Source: Combretum micranthum (Eukaryota > Streptophyta > Magnoliopsida > Myrtales > Combretaceae). Taken from it: a stretch of 64,000 nt of DNA. Below are positions 46,333 to 59,269 of the stretch, one piece after another. The notes under the pieces are model-generated. The model saw only the letters and a program-made list of their open reading frames with translations. It searched no databases and was not told the origin of the DNA. Each line of letters opens with the position of its first letter. Positions within the stretch are counted from its first letter, which is position 1. The position numbers and the translations under genes are program-made. The DNA lies in NCBI GenBank assembly GCA_024138025.1, contig JAMXBD010001446.1, positions 186,001-250,000 of the forward strand, read 5' to 3'.

Positions 46333-48745
46333 TATAATGCCCCAAATGTCAAAAGGTAATTTATCAAAAGTTAGAGATAATTATCAAAATAAAAATTTAT
46401 CAAAATATCTCCTTCTCCTCCAATGTAGGCACCACTTTTGACACACACATACACCACATTTGCTTCATTTTTCTTCTTTTAAAAATCTCCAAAATTTCAT
46501 TTAAAGCTCTATTTTCTAGTCAAGATCATCTTAAGTAAGTTGTTCTTTACATTTACTTTGTAAAATAACTAAGTGTAATTAGTGTTATGTTGATAAATGT
46601 TGTATATGGAGTTGTTAGGGATATTGGTGTTAGATAGTTGAAGATAAGTGATGAAATGATAGTTTAAAGCTTAAAGTAGGGATATAATGGATTTTGGTTT
46701 ATTGCCTATGGTTGAAGTGGTGTATAGGTGGTGAAGTATAAGTTTGTATGTGTAAAATGATTTTGAAGTTGTAGAAGAAGTATATAAACCTTATATTTAA
46801 GTGAGAAGGTGTTTTTGATGAATTAAAGTCATAATAAGTAGTTGAGAAGTGTAAAAATTTCGAAGTTAAAAATATAGCTTAGGGTTATTAGATCACGAGT
46901 GTGAGGAAGGGGGTAATCTTCTTGAATAACATTGTTTTAACTCATCACGGGCATGATTAAACCCGTGATCCCTTCGAATTGAATTTTTCTTAAGTGATCA
47001 CAGGTGTGATTATGGTCGTAATGATGAGCATGATCTCCTTGGGTTGTTTCTTTCTCAAGTGATCACAAGCGTGATCACGGCCGTAATTCATTATATGACT
47101 TATATCTCGGCTGCAATGAGGGGCTTTATCTCCTCTGTGCCTTAGATAAGCTTATTCTGCCCTTGAACATGGGCATATTAAGGATCGTGTTGAAGATCAC
47201 AGCCTGGGTGATAGCCCTGATGTTTCCCCTGTTTCATATATAAATATAAATAAATAAAATAAAATAATATATATGTAATATAATCTATACATAAATAAAT
47301 GCTAATTTAAGATCTCTTATTAATTCTTAGTCAAGTTAGATCATACAATTATGGGTTATTAATATATTAATTTGAAATACATCGTCTTAAGAATTAGCCA
47401 AGTTTGTATAGTTGAGTAATGCCTAATTCTCAATAGAAATTCTTACTTAGTAATGTATATCTATTATTTTATAGGAACCTTAAGCCAAGACTCAGACTTT
47501 TTGTTTGCTTATTAGGACGACTAGCGAAGATGCATCGGTCGATAATTGGATCTCTTCACTTGTTGTGATTGTAATGCAGTAGCATGTAACATTAAATGCA
47601 ACTCAAAATGATTACATGTATGGGGACTGGGGAATAATGCACGTTGAATGATGGTATGATTGAATGGAAATTTTCAATGCTATAAGTGATAACTAATTAT
47701 TTGATATTGATTGAATTAAAGCATGTTATTGAATGTCTAGAACTAATTGATCACTAAATAAATGGAACAAACTCTTATTTGATCGATAAATGAATCAAAC
47801 ATGCATTGCATCATATCATATCTTTACATTCATGTAGTATTCACGTTACGTGTTATTATTTCTACTTTGTGGTATTGCTTCATTATATCCAGTATTTGGT
47901 AAAAGTAACCATTGGGTTACTGGCTCTATAGGAACTAAGTAGGCTTGAAGGACATCGCTTGATGAGGGTTGGTTTGAAATAATAATACTTAGTGGAAATT
48001 CTAAGACCTAAGTGAAGTTGAGAATATATTGTATATATATATATATATATTTATTTATAAATAGCAAATGAGTTTGAAAATTTACTCCTTACTTAGCTCT
48101 TTGGGTCTCCTGGATGTGAATTATTAGTGATGATCCTTCAACCCCTAAGAGAGGGCGTAAATCTCCGCAAGTTTGGATTCTGGTCATCTAAACTATACTT
48201 GATACATATGGTTGATTGTTACATTACATATGATTGTTAATCAAACATTGCATGAATTTGTTTGTGTTGTGACTATATTATTCATTGAACTTTTTGTGCT
48301 CACATTCTATTAGACTGTTGTTTATACGAATTAAGAAGGAAAACCAAGATTCAAAGGTTGGAGTTAGTTTAGATGTTAGAGAAGTTTGATTATGAATTGG
48401 AGGAAGAATGTTTGTATTTGTATTGAGCTCTTTAGTGGACTAATGTTGTAATGGTTTGAGCCAATGTTATGTGGACTTTTTGAGATCTTTTTCTCAAGTG
48501 TAATATTGAAGTCTTTTGAAGATAAAGTTGTAAATTTATGATGTAATTATTTAGGACATAAAGTTATTCTTATATGTGTCTTATATGCATGCAATATCTT
48601 TCTTATTATAAACAACCTTTGATCATATCATATTTGTCCACGCCATGGGACATGTTAGCTATATAATAATCATGTACCTTTCTGGAGGCCTTAGTTGGTT
48701 ACATGATGCATCTTTATAACTAGGATGCCTTGCGGAGGTGTGACA
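46333..48745 (+). mobile_element. LTR-like unit (possible third large solo LTR)
   Basis: The unit begins TATAATGCCCCAAATGTC, one base from the TGTAATGCCCC-type starts of large gypsy LTRs, and ends GCGGAGGTGTGACA. Inside are a C/A-rich leader, a donor-like CTTAAG|TAAGTTG near 46535, a GATCACGG-containing repeat region and an acceptor-like TTCTATTAG near 48313. The 5-bp flanks (AACTC or ACTCT against TTACC) do not match, so the boundaries or integrity are uncertain. Confidence 0.4.
46883..47095. repeat. GATCACGGGCGTGATC-type degenerate repeats
   Basis: Words such as TCACGGGCATGATTAAACCC, AGTGATCACAGGTGTGATT and GTGATCACAAGCGTGATC recur at roughly 60-bp spacing together with CCTTGGGTTG/CCTTCGAATTG and TTTCTCAAGTGATCAC. 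It is the degenerate equivalent of the tandem arrays in the other LTRs. Confidence 0.55.
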
Positions 48746-48828
48746 TTACCAAATCTTTCTTAATCATTCTAATTAAAGATTGGACTCCTTAGGCCACATT
48801 ACCTAGCCCATGGCGTCAAATCCAATAT

Positions 48829-49078
48829 TTAATTAGGATTAATGTTATAAATGGTACTTTAACTTTGAAAAAAAATATGCAAATAAGTATCTAAACTTTG
48901 GAATTGATGAATTTGGTACCTAAACTTTAAAATGAATCAATTTAGTACTAAAAAGACTTTTTGTGCACTCTAATAGTACCCTCGTAAGTACTAAATTGAT
49001 CAATTTTAAAGTTGACATATCTAATTGCATATTTTCTCAAAGTTTATATACTATTTGTGACATTATCCCTATTTAAAT
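48829..49078. mobile_element. Inverted-repeat MITE (about 250 bp)
   Basis: The left arm (ATTAATGTTATAAATGGTAC, TATGCAAATAAGTATC) pairs with the reverse complement of the right arm (GATAATGTCACAAATAGTAT, TATGCAATTAGATATG). ATTTAA occurs at both flanks, suggesting a target duplication, but its exact length is unclear. Confidence 0.6.
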
Positions 49079-50008
49079 ATGATAATTTTCTAATCTTGTA
49101 CGAGAGGGTTCAAGGGGAATTATTTAAGGGGTGCATCTTGATTTTTATTTCACATTTATTATTAATAAAATTGCAGTTCATTTATAAGTATAAAAAATTG
49201 CAGCAAATTGAGAAATTAATTTATACCATAATTGTTCCTAAAAACAACTATAAGTGCAAAATAGGATTTGTGCTTTAATTATCACTAGCTTTAGGTATGG
49301 CTTAAAGTAGGGTTTGTGAACATTGGGCCTAGATTAAAAATCAGATCAGCTTAGCACTAGCGGGTCGAGAGCTAGGACACAACCGGTGGAAGCGATTCTT
49401 AACCAATTTGGGAACCCGACGAATCTTTAGCCGAGAGCAAGGCTTAGAGGAAAAAAGAAGAAGAAATCTAAAAGAAAAAAAGTAAAAAATAAGAATTATA
49501 AGTAAATAAGAAGAAATGTAATTGGCAAAAAAAAAAAGTAATAATTCAATTTAAATAATAAAAATTTATCACTTACTTACAGCATTTAATGTGTTGTTAA
49601 CTTTTTTTTTTTTTTAAAGAACTTAAAAACATATGGATTTATATAGACATTATTTAAAATAAAATTTATTTTTATTTTTATTTTTTTCACTTTGTGGGAC
49701 TTATTTGACATGAGAATATTTGTAACCTTACATTACTGTCACAACTAAAGATAGATGCGGTGTATAATTAAATGTGCATCCTCAACTATCTTATAAGAAA
49801 ATCGGCTAAATATTCTAATGTTGGTATTGTTAAGACCAATTGTTATTTTAATTTATAAATTTTCATATTTAAAATTGAATCTATCTTTTATTTTTGTTAT
49901 TATATATAAAAATAAAGTTGGTCGGTTTCATAAGTCCAAAATCAACGTAAAAACCACTAGTTCCAAGAATTGGCAACAATGTATCCTCCATAGATCCAGT
50001 TCTAGATC
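49079..50008. other. Intergenic
   Basis: AT-rich. A short GC-richer patch at 49330-49440 (GGGTCGAGAGC, ACCGGTGGAAGCG) could be a transposon end, but no partner was found. Confidence 0.45.
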
Positions 50009-50016
50009 GCTATTTC

Positions 50017-50786
50017 TAGGGATGTAACTAGACGGGTCGTTATAGGGTTTTCGACCACTCGATCCATTAAAAATTCTATAGAGTGAACCATACAAGGTTT
50101 TAAGGTTGGATTTGGATATATGGTAAAAATCCTATAAGGTTATAAGGTCATGTTTATATCATATAACAAATCCGATGGATATCCAATAATCAAGTATTAT
50201 GATTTAAAAAATAAATAAATTAATAAAACATTACTAATGGATTAAAGAGAGGAAATGAGACATGTATGAGCTACTATCTATTGTAGCTCCTAGAGTTTTT
50301 TTTTTTTTTACTGCTTAGTAAACTAGTTAAGGATTTAGGAACTTTTCATTAAAATTTATTCAAGTCATGTTTGCTTTAATATCAAGAGATTTAATTAGAC
50401 CATGTTTTTAAAATTTTATGTTATTAGCTATGTCTCATAACTAATATATTTATATGTTTAAATATGGAATCATGAATATGGTCTGCCACATATTTTATCT
50501 ATTCCATATGCATTTTTTTCATTTTTGAATGTATAAAAAACGTATATTAAAACCACTAACTTCTCTTAAATTTGTTTTTAAAATTTGAAAATTGATAAGG
50601 AAAAAAAAAAGTTATAGGATTATAGGGTCAGGTTTCGGGCTCTAAATCAAATCCTATATAGTAGGTTTTGATATAATATGAAAATCCTGTAAGGCTATAG
50701 GATCGGATTTGGTAAACTCAATAAGATAGCAGGTTGGGTTTCAGGTTCATATAATTTGTTTGAAACCTGACCCAGTTATATCCTTA
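50017..50786. mobile_element. Non-autonomous hAT element (770 bp)
   Basis: Perfect 8-bp duplication GCTATTTC (50009-50016 and 50787-50794). The ends are TAGGGATGTAACTAGACGGG on the left and TAAGGATATAACTGGGTCAG on the right (reverse complement). Subterminal sequence repeats TATAAGGTTATAGGATC and GGTTTGAAACC-like words. No transposase. Confidence 0.78.
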
Positions 50787-51137
50787 GCTATTTCTAAACT
50801 TGTGAACTAGCAATTTCAGGCTTATTGTGAATCAGTTTAGAACTATGTCATGGCGTAGGCTAAAGCACATGTAAAAATATTAGAAAAGTGAGTTCAAGTA
50901 AATCCTTTATCCTCAATCTTTAGATTACTGAATTCCTTTATAAGTCGACTTAACTTTTTTTTTTTTTTGACAATCACGATTCATCAATTTATTTGATAAG
51001 TAGAAGAAATCCGGACTTTATTTTCATTTTTTTTTATTTGTAACATCCAATAAAGGACAAATTATCTAACCATACTAGGATTAAAAAAAAAAAAGTAACT
51101 GCTCAAGCACTACAACACTTTCATTCATAGGAAAACC

Positions 51138-51936
51138 TAGACATAGATATAATTTGGTTCCAAATCGAAAATTAAATTGGAACCGTTAATAGTGGTTTTA
51201 AAACCATAATCGAACCAATTAGCTGGTTACTGGTTAAGGAACCGTCGATTTTTCAATTTTTAAGTGGTTCTTTGGCTTAAAACTAAGTAGAACTGGTGGT
51301 TCCAATCCGTTCCATTAAAAAAAATTAGAGAAAAAATTTAAAATAATATTATATATAATTATTAATGTTGAAACTATTTATGCAAAAAGTAAAATTTATT
51401 ATCTATTTACAATATTTAATATTTATTATTAACAACACAATTAAATATAACTTAAAATCATATATAATTTAGTTTATATAAATTTCTCCTAAATGTAAAT
51501 TTAATTTTCTTAATAATATAAGACTATTTTTTGTATTGTAATTTTTTTTATCCTTTAGAATATTTTGCAATCTCATATTACTAACTAAAATTGATATTGG
51601 ATTTATTTATATATAATAAATGTACATTCTAAACAAATTTTTAAAAAAATTGATTAAATAATTTAACTCTTTTAGACATGATAATTATTTTGAGTCTAAA
51701 ATTTATTTTATTAGAAATTAAAATCTATTTATTTATTTTTATTTTTATTTTTACTTGAAAAAATACGATTCCACGATTCCAAAACCGCTGGTTCCATTAA
51801 ACTAGAGTGAAACTATATGAGATGGTTCAGGTTTGGGTACCTCTATTTCAAGATCTAGAACTGACAGTTCTAGTTTCGGTTCCGATTTCGGTTTTGATTC
51901 TAATTCAAGTTAGTTCTGGAATCATGCCTATATCTA
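51138..51936. mobile_element. Non-autonomous hAT element (799 bp)
   Basis: The left end TAGACATAGATATAATTTGG and right end TAGATATAGGCATGATTCC (reverse complement) form the inverted repeat. The flanks GGAAAACC (51130-51137) and GGATAATC (51937-51944) match at six of eight positions. Subterminal sequence is rich in GGTTCC/GGAACC words. The short open frame at 51807-51998 is subterminal repeat, not a gene. Confidence 0.68.
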
Positions 51937-52246
51937 GGATAATCGACATTGACAAAACATTAGCTAAACAAGCACACATGAATGGTGTATATTTCTAAAC
52001 CAAATTCAATACATGATTGCAAGCAAAGTAACAAGAAAAGTTTAGGTTTTTCTTCTTTTCTTTAATAAAGCAAAAAAATTATCTATGGGTTTTTGTTATT
52101 TATTAAATAAATAGAAATAATATATATATAATATATAGATGAATCATTACTTGATATTACCCATGAATAGTAATATAAACTAGGGTTGATTAAATCAACA
52201 GTTGATGTAACACACAATTGTAAAGACAATCAAGCCACTAGAGAAA

Positions 52247-52736
52247 GGGATAATATCAAAAATTGTACCTAAACTTTTCATAAAAAATTCAATCAAGTAC
52301 CTGAAGTTCTTTTTTTTTTTTTTTTTTGAACAATTTGATACTTAAAGTAAATTTTTATGTATATTTTTCCTAACTGAAGTTTGGTTTTCATAAATTTAAT
52401 ACTTGAACAAAGTTCTTGCAGACTTTTTTCATAACTGATCGTGAGTTGTGCATGGGCTCCTAGAGAATGAAGCAAAGGAGTTGATGCTTGGAAAGGAACA
52501 AGTGGGAGGCTGAAGAAAGGTAATTCAAAGAAAGGATGCAAAATAGATAAGCGTTTGAATAAGATATGAAAAAAGTCTACAAAAACTTTGTTCGGATAAC
52601 AAAATTATTAAAATCAAACTTCAGGTAGGAAAAATGTCCATGAAAACTTACTTCAGGTACCAAATCATTTAAAACCAAACTTCAGGTGTGTGATTTAACT
52701 TTTTACAAAATTTCAGGTATCATTTTTTATTATCCC
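52247..52736. mobile_element. Long terminal-inverted-repeat MITE (family M, copy 2)
   Basis: The left end GGGATAATATCAAAAATTG and right end (GGGATAATAAAAAATGATAC as reverse complement) lead into arms carrying TACCTGAAGTT and ACCAAACTTCAGGT-type phrases, shared with 26054-26422. A 20-T run interrupts the left arm (about 52308-52327). The middle (about 52430-52560) is unrelated and could be a captured or later insertion. Confidence 0.65.
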
Positions 52737-54212
52737 TAAATTTTATAATTATGAAATACATGCTATCTTCATATTATGTTAAGATTGATAAGTACAAATG
52801 TGTCCGCGCAATCAACAATATTGACTTATGTGAGAAAAGATAGTTGAGAAGCTTCTATCAATATAAGGTATTGGTGTTATATTCTCATTTATGGTTTCTT
52901 AGGCTTGACTCCATGGGTCCGCTTATACAAATAACTCACGTTATGGCTGCAACCCAAGTACTCTAGTATTCAAGTTAGCAGAGGACTTTGAAGAATGGAA
53001 AATGTACCACCAGCCATAGGAGAGACTCTCATGCTTTGAGCATTTAGGTTTACCAATTTTATCAATCATGTTAGGTAGGTGTAGTGCTCTAAATTTAAGG
53101 TCATTTATTACATATTACATATCTATAACGAATATGGATACACTAAGATTCAAAATTTGCTAGAAATCCACAATTTACTCCATAAATAACTCCAAAATCA
53201 CTCATATATTGATTACTTCAAATTATGTCAACTTGCTACTTGTTATCATATCTAGTCACACGAGTCTCACAATCTACATGAATTTAACTGCAGATATTAG
53301 GAGAGTTTAGGTGCAAGAATTGTACATTATATCTAGAATCTTTTTCTATAGTGAGCACTAAACTCCTTATGCCATTCAGATAATTATACATGACTATAGT
53401 CATTTTTCATAGATTGTCACATGTCCCCTATTCATCATATGGAAAGTCTTCAATGCTAGCGTTACCTAAAACTCACTAGCTAGTTACAACTAACCATACA
53501 AGTATTTATACATGCACCACTTGTAACTAAAAAAGATAAAGGAATGAGCCAGAGCCAAGTATGGTACACTAAAGACACACATGCATAATCAAGCAAACAC
53601 ACATTCACATGCAAACATATCACTAATGCAACAACTAGTACCTTATTATCTTTATCTTAAGCCAAGCAAGCAACATAAGGATATCTCAGTATATTACTAC
53701 ACATAAATAATAATACAAACATACAATGCTGGGTACTTCTCAATATCCGTGAGTCTATAAACTAAATATTGGATACTCCTTAATATCCATGACATCAAAA
53801 CACCTAGCTCTACCCCAGATTCTTTTCCATGCATGACCCTTATGTGACAGTCACACATGGATCATCGGGTTACCACAGTAAACAATATTGGTATTCCTCA
53901 CCTATTACCAGCAACCATACACAAGCAATAAACACATTCTTATTTATCAATGGTCATTTAATCAATTTATGTTTTTATCCTAACTAGCACAAGAAAATCT
54001 AATGCCTTAATAATTAAATTATTGAAAAACCATGTATACTTCTAAACTCACCTATAGTCTACACTTTTATATCTATATTGTCTTCAAGATTGTGGAATAT
54101 AATCATAAAGGAAAGGGTTAAATTGATTCCCTTGTTAAAATGAATTGTATTAAATGTGATTTTAATGAGAGAGAAAAAGTTATATGAAGATATTTGATAA
54201 TATTATAAAGGA
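52737..54212. other. Intergenic, possible old LTR fragments
   Basis: No gene seen. TGTAGTGCTCTAAATTTAAG near 53078 resembles a large-LTR start, and about 53740-53900 (GGTACTTCTCAATATCCGTG, ATCATCGGGTTACCACAG) has LTR-like composition, but nothing could be paired. Confidence 0.35.
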
Positions 54213-55094
54213 ATATCTGTAAGCCCCCGAATTTTTTGAGAATGGTTTTGGAATACCGAATCGAAACCCTAAAGTCTGACCAAAGTTGAAACCGAACCTT
54301 AAGCAATTTCAATCACGGGATTTCATAAGAGAAGATTCATTAATCATTCGGCACAAAATCCAAGCCCAAGAAAGTCCATCTAGCTGATCTAAGGTAAACC
54401 CCTCAATTTCTAGGGTAAAGTTGGATTAAACCCTAACTCTAGTCAAACCGAAGTTTCAAAAGTCAACAAAAATCAAGACAATCAAGCAATTTCAACTCCG
54501 GTAATCCCACATTCTCAAACTCTAGAAAACGAAATTGAGTTAATGACTTATAATAGTTCGCAATAATATAGGGTGATACAAAAACATTAGATTCGTGAAT
54601 TTCGAATGTCTTTCGAACTCAAACGAATCAGTTCTAGAAAAGCGTGTCCCGAAGCTTGGAATAATAAAAATATTCCAATAACACCGAAAGACTCGTAATT
54701 AAACAAGGATTTCAAAAATATCAGTTTTTGAATTTTCGGTAACTAAAAATATCAGATATAGCTCGTTTACACGTATATTTTATTACTACCTTATTTTATT
54801 TGTCTAGTTTACTATTCATAGTACTATTCTTACTATTCATTAATATTTCACTATCTTTACTTTTTCTTATACCTATTTCTCACTACCTACATAACTATTT
54901 TCTTACACTATATTTCCAATACATCTTATGTCAAATCATGTCTTACATATTAATTATTTTCTTACAAAATATAAACAAAATCGAATCACTCTCTCTCCTT
55001 TCCCTCTAAGGCCGGCGCTACCTTCTCTCTCTCCCTCTCATCTATTTTTCTTTTTTAATTATTTTATTATATCAAAAATTCACTCCAAAAATTC

Positions 55095-55302
55095 TATAAA
55101 TACCTCATTCCCCTTCCTCCTTCCTCCTTCCTCCTTCATTCTTTCACACATCCACTTTTACATAACAAAACTCTACCAAAATTCTCTCTCAAAACCTCTC
55201 CCTAACCATTCCCTCTCAAAACACTCTCTACCAATTTCTACTTTTCAAGAAAAATAACAAAACCTATTCATCTCTTTTCAAATCCTTCATTCAACCTTAG
55301 GT
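55095..55302 (+). promoter_or_regulatory. LTR promoter: TATA, ATG-free leader, splice donor
   Basis: TATAAATA at 55095 is followed by a leader of CCTTCCTCCTTCC and CAAAACTCTACC-type sequence without a single ATG, ending at the GT donor 55301. It is arranged like the leaders at 4343 and 5764-5879. Confidence 0.5.
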
Positions 55303-57197
55303 AAAATCTTACCTATATTTCTTTATCATGTTCATAAAACTTAGCATGAGCTTAGTGTATGTTTCTTAGATTCATGAGAGTTAAAGAAGCAATAATATAT
55401 TCATGTTTTATTTTTGTTCATGTTCCTATTTTACATTATGCTATTATGTTGTTGTTATTATTGTTATTATTATTTTGCTCTAATCTAACTTATGTATAGT
55501 ATTATAATATTATGTATATATATTTGTTTAGAGCATATAAGCTCACTTGTTAATTTTATTTTCATGCTTTGCAATTTACTCGTTTAATTCATGCAATTTA
55601 TTAAGACTAGTTTTTCTAGTCTTAGACTTGTCCATATCAAGTCAAAATAAATTTCTTTTTTTTTTTTTTTTTTTTTGGGACTAGTCTATTCTTACTCCCA
55701 GGTTGTCTTGATGAAGTTAAGGCTCTCAATACATGATCGGGATACCTTGATGAAGCTAAGGTTCCCAATGCTTGACCATATTTATTATGTTTATTTGCTT
55801 ACAAGTATTTCTTTCTATCTTATTATATATTATCTTTACTTTTACATTGCTAAATAATTATATTCATGCATGATTAGAATGTTGTTGTCTTAAATAAAAA
55901 TAAAAATGGGTTCTTTCTTAAATAAAGAAAAGAAAATTAGATTTCTTAACAAAAGAATTTTCAACAAAAAGATCTAAGTTTTCTTTTTAAAATTTTTCAA
56001 AGGATAAGCTAATCATAAATTTTAGAAGAAGTAGTAATGTAGATTTCTTCAAATAATAAAACAAACTCATTTCTTTTATAAATCAAAACTTAATACTCCA
56101 TAAAGGAAGAATTTTTAGCATTGAAGGATTTTAACTCAACCATTTCTTTTATAAAACTTAAATAGGTTCACCTTAGACTTCGAAAATCACATACTAAGAA
56201 AGTTTCTTCAAAACTTAATTTTTATATGTTGTTTATTCTCTTTTCAAAAATTAAAAATGAAATTTTGCTAAGTTCTAATGTTGACAATTCTTTATTAAGA
56301 AAGCTTTCTTATATACTGGTCTAAAGGAATTATTCTACCACTTAACAAATATTAAGAATAAAATAAGTTTTTCAAACCAAGGTAAAATCAACTCACTATT
56401 TTGGAAACCAACTTAGAAAAATAAAATTTGCCAACAAAGTAAAGTTTTAAAAGTACACTTATTTCCTAAAGAAGAAAAATGATATAAAAATAAGAGGGAA
56501 ACGTACATTTAATACAACTCCAAATATTTGACCGCATCAAAAACTTAAGAAATATTTTGAAAAGCTTATCACTAGAAATAAAGTTAGTAAATGACTTAAG
56601 GAACCAAATTTTTGAAAATTAATTTACTTTTGAAAAGATATGAAATGAAATTATAATATAAAAAAAAACACTCACTCATAACAACTCAAATATATTTTAG
56701 TTTTCCTTCTAACAGTTCAAAAAGGAGAAATTTTCTAAAATTTTATTTTTTTAAAACCCTTAAAGACAAATTGTTTATGAAATATCAATATTGAGACAAC
56801 AATACAAAAATCATGCATAAAATATGAGTATAAATATATTTTCAAAGGATTTTTCAACTATATAAATATCCTTATATTTTGCTTAAAGATTTTTTAGTAA
56901 AGAAAAGTTTGGAAAAAATCATATTTTGTAAACTATAAATTGTAACTATTCTGTACTGTAGTATTTTCCAACCCAAATGGCTTTTTATGACAAAAATAAC
57001 CTTAAAAATGCATAGATCTTTTCAAGTAGATAGAAAGCAACATATTATTTGTGCAATTCCGAGTTAAAATGACCAAGTTAAGGCCATTTTAAATTAAAAT
57101 TACCTTCTATATGAATTTTAATGATCTTATGACACAGTATTTGATAAGTACCATAGAATCAATAAGAAATACTCATTATGTGTATTTTTCTTGATTA

Positions 57198-57245
57198 GAT
57201 GATCCCGAGGAGGAGTATTCATACCCGGAGGATCATTTTGATTAG
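57198..57245 (+). other. Short acidic frame after LTR acceptor
   Basis: Across the acceptor at 57198 the frame reads DDPEEEYSYPEDHFD then TAG (57243-57245). It is acidic and short like the frames at 7715 and 30082, but aligns only in character. The first ATG after the acceptor (57199) is in a different frame, so translation of the acidic frame would depend on leader sequence. Confidence 0.25.
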
Positions 57246-58280
57246 TGGATTTACCTATCGACTCATCAGTAAGAAAGATATATCCTAATGGCCGAGTGAG
57301 TTTATTTCCTACCTTTTTCGTACTTGGTTGTGCTTGTGGCTAGAGGCACTAAAAGTAGGAGAATATGAAAATGAATTATGTATGATAATATTGGTTGAAA
57401 GAATGCTAAGCATACCGAGACATGAATCGTTGTTAATTAACTTGTGTTTTACTATTATATTAATTGATTCATGCATATCACGTAGTTAGTTTCATCTCAT
57501 GAGCTACTATACTCGATGGGAGAAGAGTATAGTAGTCGGGTTTGCAGGAGCCATAAATCTGTAAGATGGGCGATTAGAAGCCTGAAAGAACTATTTCAAG
57601 ATGGTCGAGTAGGCGCCTGAAATAAACTACATAAGTTGGATTTTAAAGATGTGTTTTAAAGAGCCTGAAACACCTAACACTGAATGGAGGGGTAAATTCA
57701 TTCAAACATATGATTTCCAGTAGATCATATGTATTGCTTGATCACTTGCTTGATACATTCATATGCTTGTTTAATAACTTATTTGAAATTATTTATACAA
57801 GTACGTTGATTCAGGAATATTCTCACTAAGGTCTTTATGCTTATACTCCGATAGACCTTTATTGTAACAAGACTATATCTTTTATGCCCGAGGACTTCAT
57901 ATACTCGAGTGGAGAAAAGCTTCTGTAAATCTTTTGAAGATCTTAGGGTAAATATCTTTAATATCTTTTGTGTTAGTATTATTTTTGTGTGTGAAAGACT
58001 AAAACGATATTAAGATTAGATGTATATTTATAGGGGGAAAACCCTTAAATAATGTAAGGATTAAATTCTTATATATTGAAATGAGATGGTTATCTAGAAT
58101 TCTTGTATGTTGTATTTACTATCTTGACTATACATCCCACCGGTGTCTCGTATTGTTGTGACAAACGCCTAACATATTGTTGAAACTTTCGTATGACTTC
58201 GAAAAGTCATTTTTAAGTTTTAATATCGTATGTGGTAGACTACCATGTTTAGGTACCCTTGGGGCGTGACAATATCAAGT

Positions 58281-59180
58281 ATAGTTTGGTCTTGTGTATG
58301 ATTTTGTGTTGTGTTTTATGTTTATCAAACAACACCAACAAGCTAGTCTAGTGACTTCGAGCATAAGAGGCAATTGAGCCCTAAATCAAGGTGCGACCAA
58401 GTAGGGAAGGAGCAAGGGGGGGTTGGGGCGGACGGGGCGAGACATATAAGTTCTTCACACCGACAAGTCGGTCCAAAGAAGTAAAGAACAAAAGCGTCGA
58501 GTCTAAGATCTAAGGCGCAATGAGATAAAACTTCAAGGCACAAAGGTTGCAATTGTTAGAATGGTGAACCGATAAAGGCATGGAACACCGAGCCGGTGGA
58601 CAATTAATTTTGATCATTGTGCACATTAATCGCTGCTGTCTAACAAACGTTATCTCTAATGGGCATTTGAGTTTTTGAAAACTATAAATACTCTTTGTCT
58701 TAAAGATTCAAATAACTTTTGACAACTCTTGAGAGCTTTCATTTGCAAACAAACAAATCAAGTTTTTTTAATTAATTTTTTGTTATCTTGTTCATTACTT
58801 GTAAATCTTAAGTAAGAAAGAGAAAATCATTCTAGTGCTTCGTTCTTGTATTTGTAATCTATAAAAGAACATCTAGAGAGTGAAGAAAATATTTTTATTT
58901 CCTAAAGTGATGTAATTTGTGTATCACTCAGCTTGAGCGCGAATTTCTTGTGATCAATAGAAGTGATTATGAAGTCCTCATTGGAGTCATTTTCGGAAAG
59001 TAGGAAGTGGAATGAACTCCACGTTAAATCTGACTAAATTTATCTATCCCTATCTCTTTTATTTTTCATATCAATATTTGTTTTATTATATATACTACTT
59101 TCAAAGCTTAATCTGATCTATTGCATGAAAAGTAATTGTTTTCACTTTTTAAGTCAAATACTCAATTCACACACCCCTAA
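58281..59180 (+). mobile_element. Copia-type LTR remnant (tentative)
   Basis: Sequence CCGACAAGTCGGTCC, CACCGAGCCGGTGGAC, a TATA box (AACTATAAATACTC near 58680) and an ending of the form ACTCAATTCACACACCCC followed by C-rich sequence resemble LTRs of large plant Copia elements. No coding region is attached and no target duplication was found. The paired inverted words around 58465-58610 may be short hairpins. Confidence 0.35.
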
Positions 59181-59269
59181 CCCTAACACACCCCTCCCTC
59201 CCTCCCTCTCGAGTATTTTTTAGTGTGTTTTCATCCTTTGCTTTTTAGAAAGAAGAACATTATTTATAA

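Larger units (their letters stand above)
54218..58271 (+). mobile_element. Large solo LTR, 4.05 kb, intact ends and TSD
   Basis: It starts TGTAAGCCCCCGAATTTTTT and ends CTTGGGGCGTGACA. A perfect ATATC 5-bp duplication lies on both sides (54213-54217 and 58272-58276). It contains a TATA box (TATAAATA, 55095), a C/T-rich leader of about 200 bp with no ATG, a donor (CCTTAG|GTAAAA, GT at 55301) and an acceptor (TTCTTGATTAG, AG at 57197-57198). No gag-pol or second LTR is adjacent. LTRs of 4-5 kb are known from the Tat/Ogre part of Ty3/gypsy; that assignment is inferred from size and ends. Confidence 0.82.

Noticed and set aside
52737..54212. A further reversed LTR
   Set aside because: Some phrases look LTR-like but no paired ends or target duplication could be found.
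59190..59212. CCCTAACCCTAACACACCCC as an interstitial telomere repeat
   Set aside because: Only two CCCTAA-like units occur and the plant telomere repeat is CCCTAAA; chance in a C-rich LTR end.
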